Origin: Oceanospirillaceae bacterium UBA1126
GTDB lineage: Bacteria > Pseudomonadota > Gammaproteobacteria > Pseudomonadales > Balneatricaceae
Length of the DNA stretch: 6,353 nt
Direction of reading: 5' to 3'
NCBI GenBank assembly: GCA_002312935.1
Contig: DCAT01000115.1
Coordinates: forward strand, 1-6,353
The position numbers were made by a program, and so were the translations under genes. Positions 5,745 to 6,353 of this stretch are shown one piece after another (the first letter of the stretch is position 1; every line of letters begins with the position of its first letter). The notes beneath the pieces were generated by a model that made no database searches, was not told where the DNA came from, and worked only from the letters and a program-made list of their open reading frames with translations.

Positions 5745-6044
5745 ATGGACCTTAATTTACTTCAGCCCAACATTTCGCAACACATAAGTTCTGTGGAACA
5801 CCTGCAAGTAGAATTACTGATGTTATACGGGGATAGCTGTGACATTGGTGAAGGCAAACATTACACCAGTTTAACGCGGCGAGGCCTTAAACGACTGATG
5901 AAAGATATGCGTCATGTGCAACAGCACCTTCAATCTCTGCGTAGCACCTACCTTATCGATGCTGATGGCGCAACTGTGCTTACCGTTGGCCATAAGTATG
6001 ACCATTTAGCGGCTAACAGGGGGGCTTCTCGTGCAAGCTATTGA
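5745..6044 (+). CDS. Hypothetical 99-aa cytoplasmic protein
   Basis: I do not recognise this family. The product begins MDLNLLQPNISQHISS and has no signal peptide or membrane segment, so it is probably cytoplasmic. Residues about 10-70 look helical and end in a basic stretch (TRRGLKRLMKDMRHVQQHLQSLR), which could contact nucleic acid or a partner. A short strand-like part follows (YLIDADGATVLTVGHKYDHL). It has the best ribosome binding site in the window and lies directly after the phased-repeat array, suggesting it is a regulated, well-translated first gene. Its last 14 nt overlap the next gene, whose ribosome binding site lies inside this one, so the two are probably translationally coupled and work together. 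Confidence 0.75.
   Translation: MDLNLLQPNISQHISSVEHLQVELLMLYGDSCDIGEGKHYTSLTRRGLKRLMKDMRHVQQHLQSLRSTYLIDADGATVLTVGHKYDHLAANRGASRASY
6018..6024 (+). promoter_or_regulatory. Internal ribosome binding site for the overlapping gene at 6031
   Basis: AGGGGGG lies six nt before GTG 6031, within the end of the 99-aa gene. It supports the GTG start and the 14-nt gene overlap. Confidence 0.6.
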
Positions 6045-6353
6045 TACATTTGAAAGCCGCTGTGTTGATTACCAAGAAGACCGCATCACCTCAGCAACAA
6101 CTGCCCTAAAGGTGTATCTGTTAAGCCACAAGGTGGTTTACTCAGAGGTTAACTACATGGTGCCAGAACAACCTCCCACTGTTGAGATGTTATCCATTGT
6201 TGTTAAAGATGTGTGCCAAGGTGAATCGTCATATACCTTTGTATTTGAACAAATGGCAGCGCGTTACTTGGCTTTAGTGGGCGATGAGGGTATATCGCCC
6301 CGAGTCATTTTTTACTATGTAAGCAACGTGATTATATCGCTGCTGGTTTTGAG
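6031..6353 (+). CDS. Partial hypothetical protein overlapping the 99-aa gene (runs off the right edge)
   Basis: From GTG 6031 the frame is open for 107 codons to the window end, in a different frame from the gene it overlaps by 14 nt. The visible part begins MQAIDTFESRCVDYQEDRIT (GTG read as Met). It continues with a mixed alpha/beta-looking region (VEMLSIVVKDVCQGESSYTFVFEQMAARYLALVG) and a hydrophobic stretch at the edge (RVIFYYVSNVIISLLVL) that may be a core helix or the start of a membrane segment. I do not recognise the family. The start is supported by AGGGGGG six nt upstream and by the lack of another start with a comparable site. It is probably in one transcript with the 99-aa gene. 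Confidence 0.7.
   Translation, partial: MQAIDTFESRCVDYQEDRITSATTALKVYLLSHKVVYSEVNYMVPEQPPTVEMLSIVVKDVCQGESSYTFVFEQMAARYLALVGDEGISPRVIFYYVSNVIISLLVL

Noticed and set aside
1..6353. CRISPR array, insertion sequence or prophage
   Set aside because: No regular repeat-spacer units, no transposase or phage proteins and no terminal inverted repeats were found on either strand.

Overview
This window looks like chromosomal DNA of a marine gammaproteobacterium, most plausibly of the Alteromonadales. The evidence is a FabV-type enoyl-ACP reductase, a tRNA-Val(UAC) close to the gammaproteobacterial form, moderate GC content, and a two-component pair that reads as the 'proteobacterial dedicated sortase' (PDS) regulator and kinase families. 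Family assignments are from recognition of the sequence, not from a search.

Layout. The left third is on the minus strand. fabV (514-1710) is transcribed leftward from a TATAAT-containing promoter near 1770. After a 33-nt gap it is followed by a multi-TM membrane protein that runs off the left edge (480 to 1) and resembles an N-terminal MASE1-type sensory domain. A short stem that can form only in the leftward transcript spans the fabV stop codon. Divergent from fabV is a tRNA-Val(UAC) gene (1908-1983). It has a good sigma-70 promoter with a GC-rich discriminator and is closed by a terminator able to work in both directions.

Rightward from about 2280 there is a tight three-gene unit: a small exported protein of unknown family (2280-2768), an OmpR/PhoB-type response regulator (2784-3503) and a 699-aa membrane sensor kinase (3507-5606). 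The gaps are 15 and 3 nt. The kinase has a periplasmic region that starts with a CBM9-like 'VDG...W' segment. The regulator and kinase fit the PDS families, but no sortase or sortase-target gene is visible here; the place upstream of the regulator is taken by the small exported protein.

After the kinase come 138 nt holding a set of TCTTCA-like hexamers on one strand, stepped 11, 10-11, 10-11, 11 and 11 bp. This is the arrangement used by OmpR/PhoB-family regulators. It is followed by an overlapping pair of unknown genes (5745-6044 and 6031 to the right edge). The working hypothesis is that the regulator encoded just upstream controls this pair; the repeat array is the main lead in the window.
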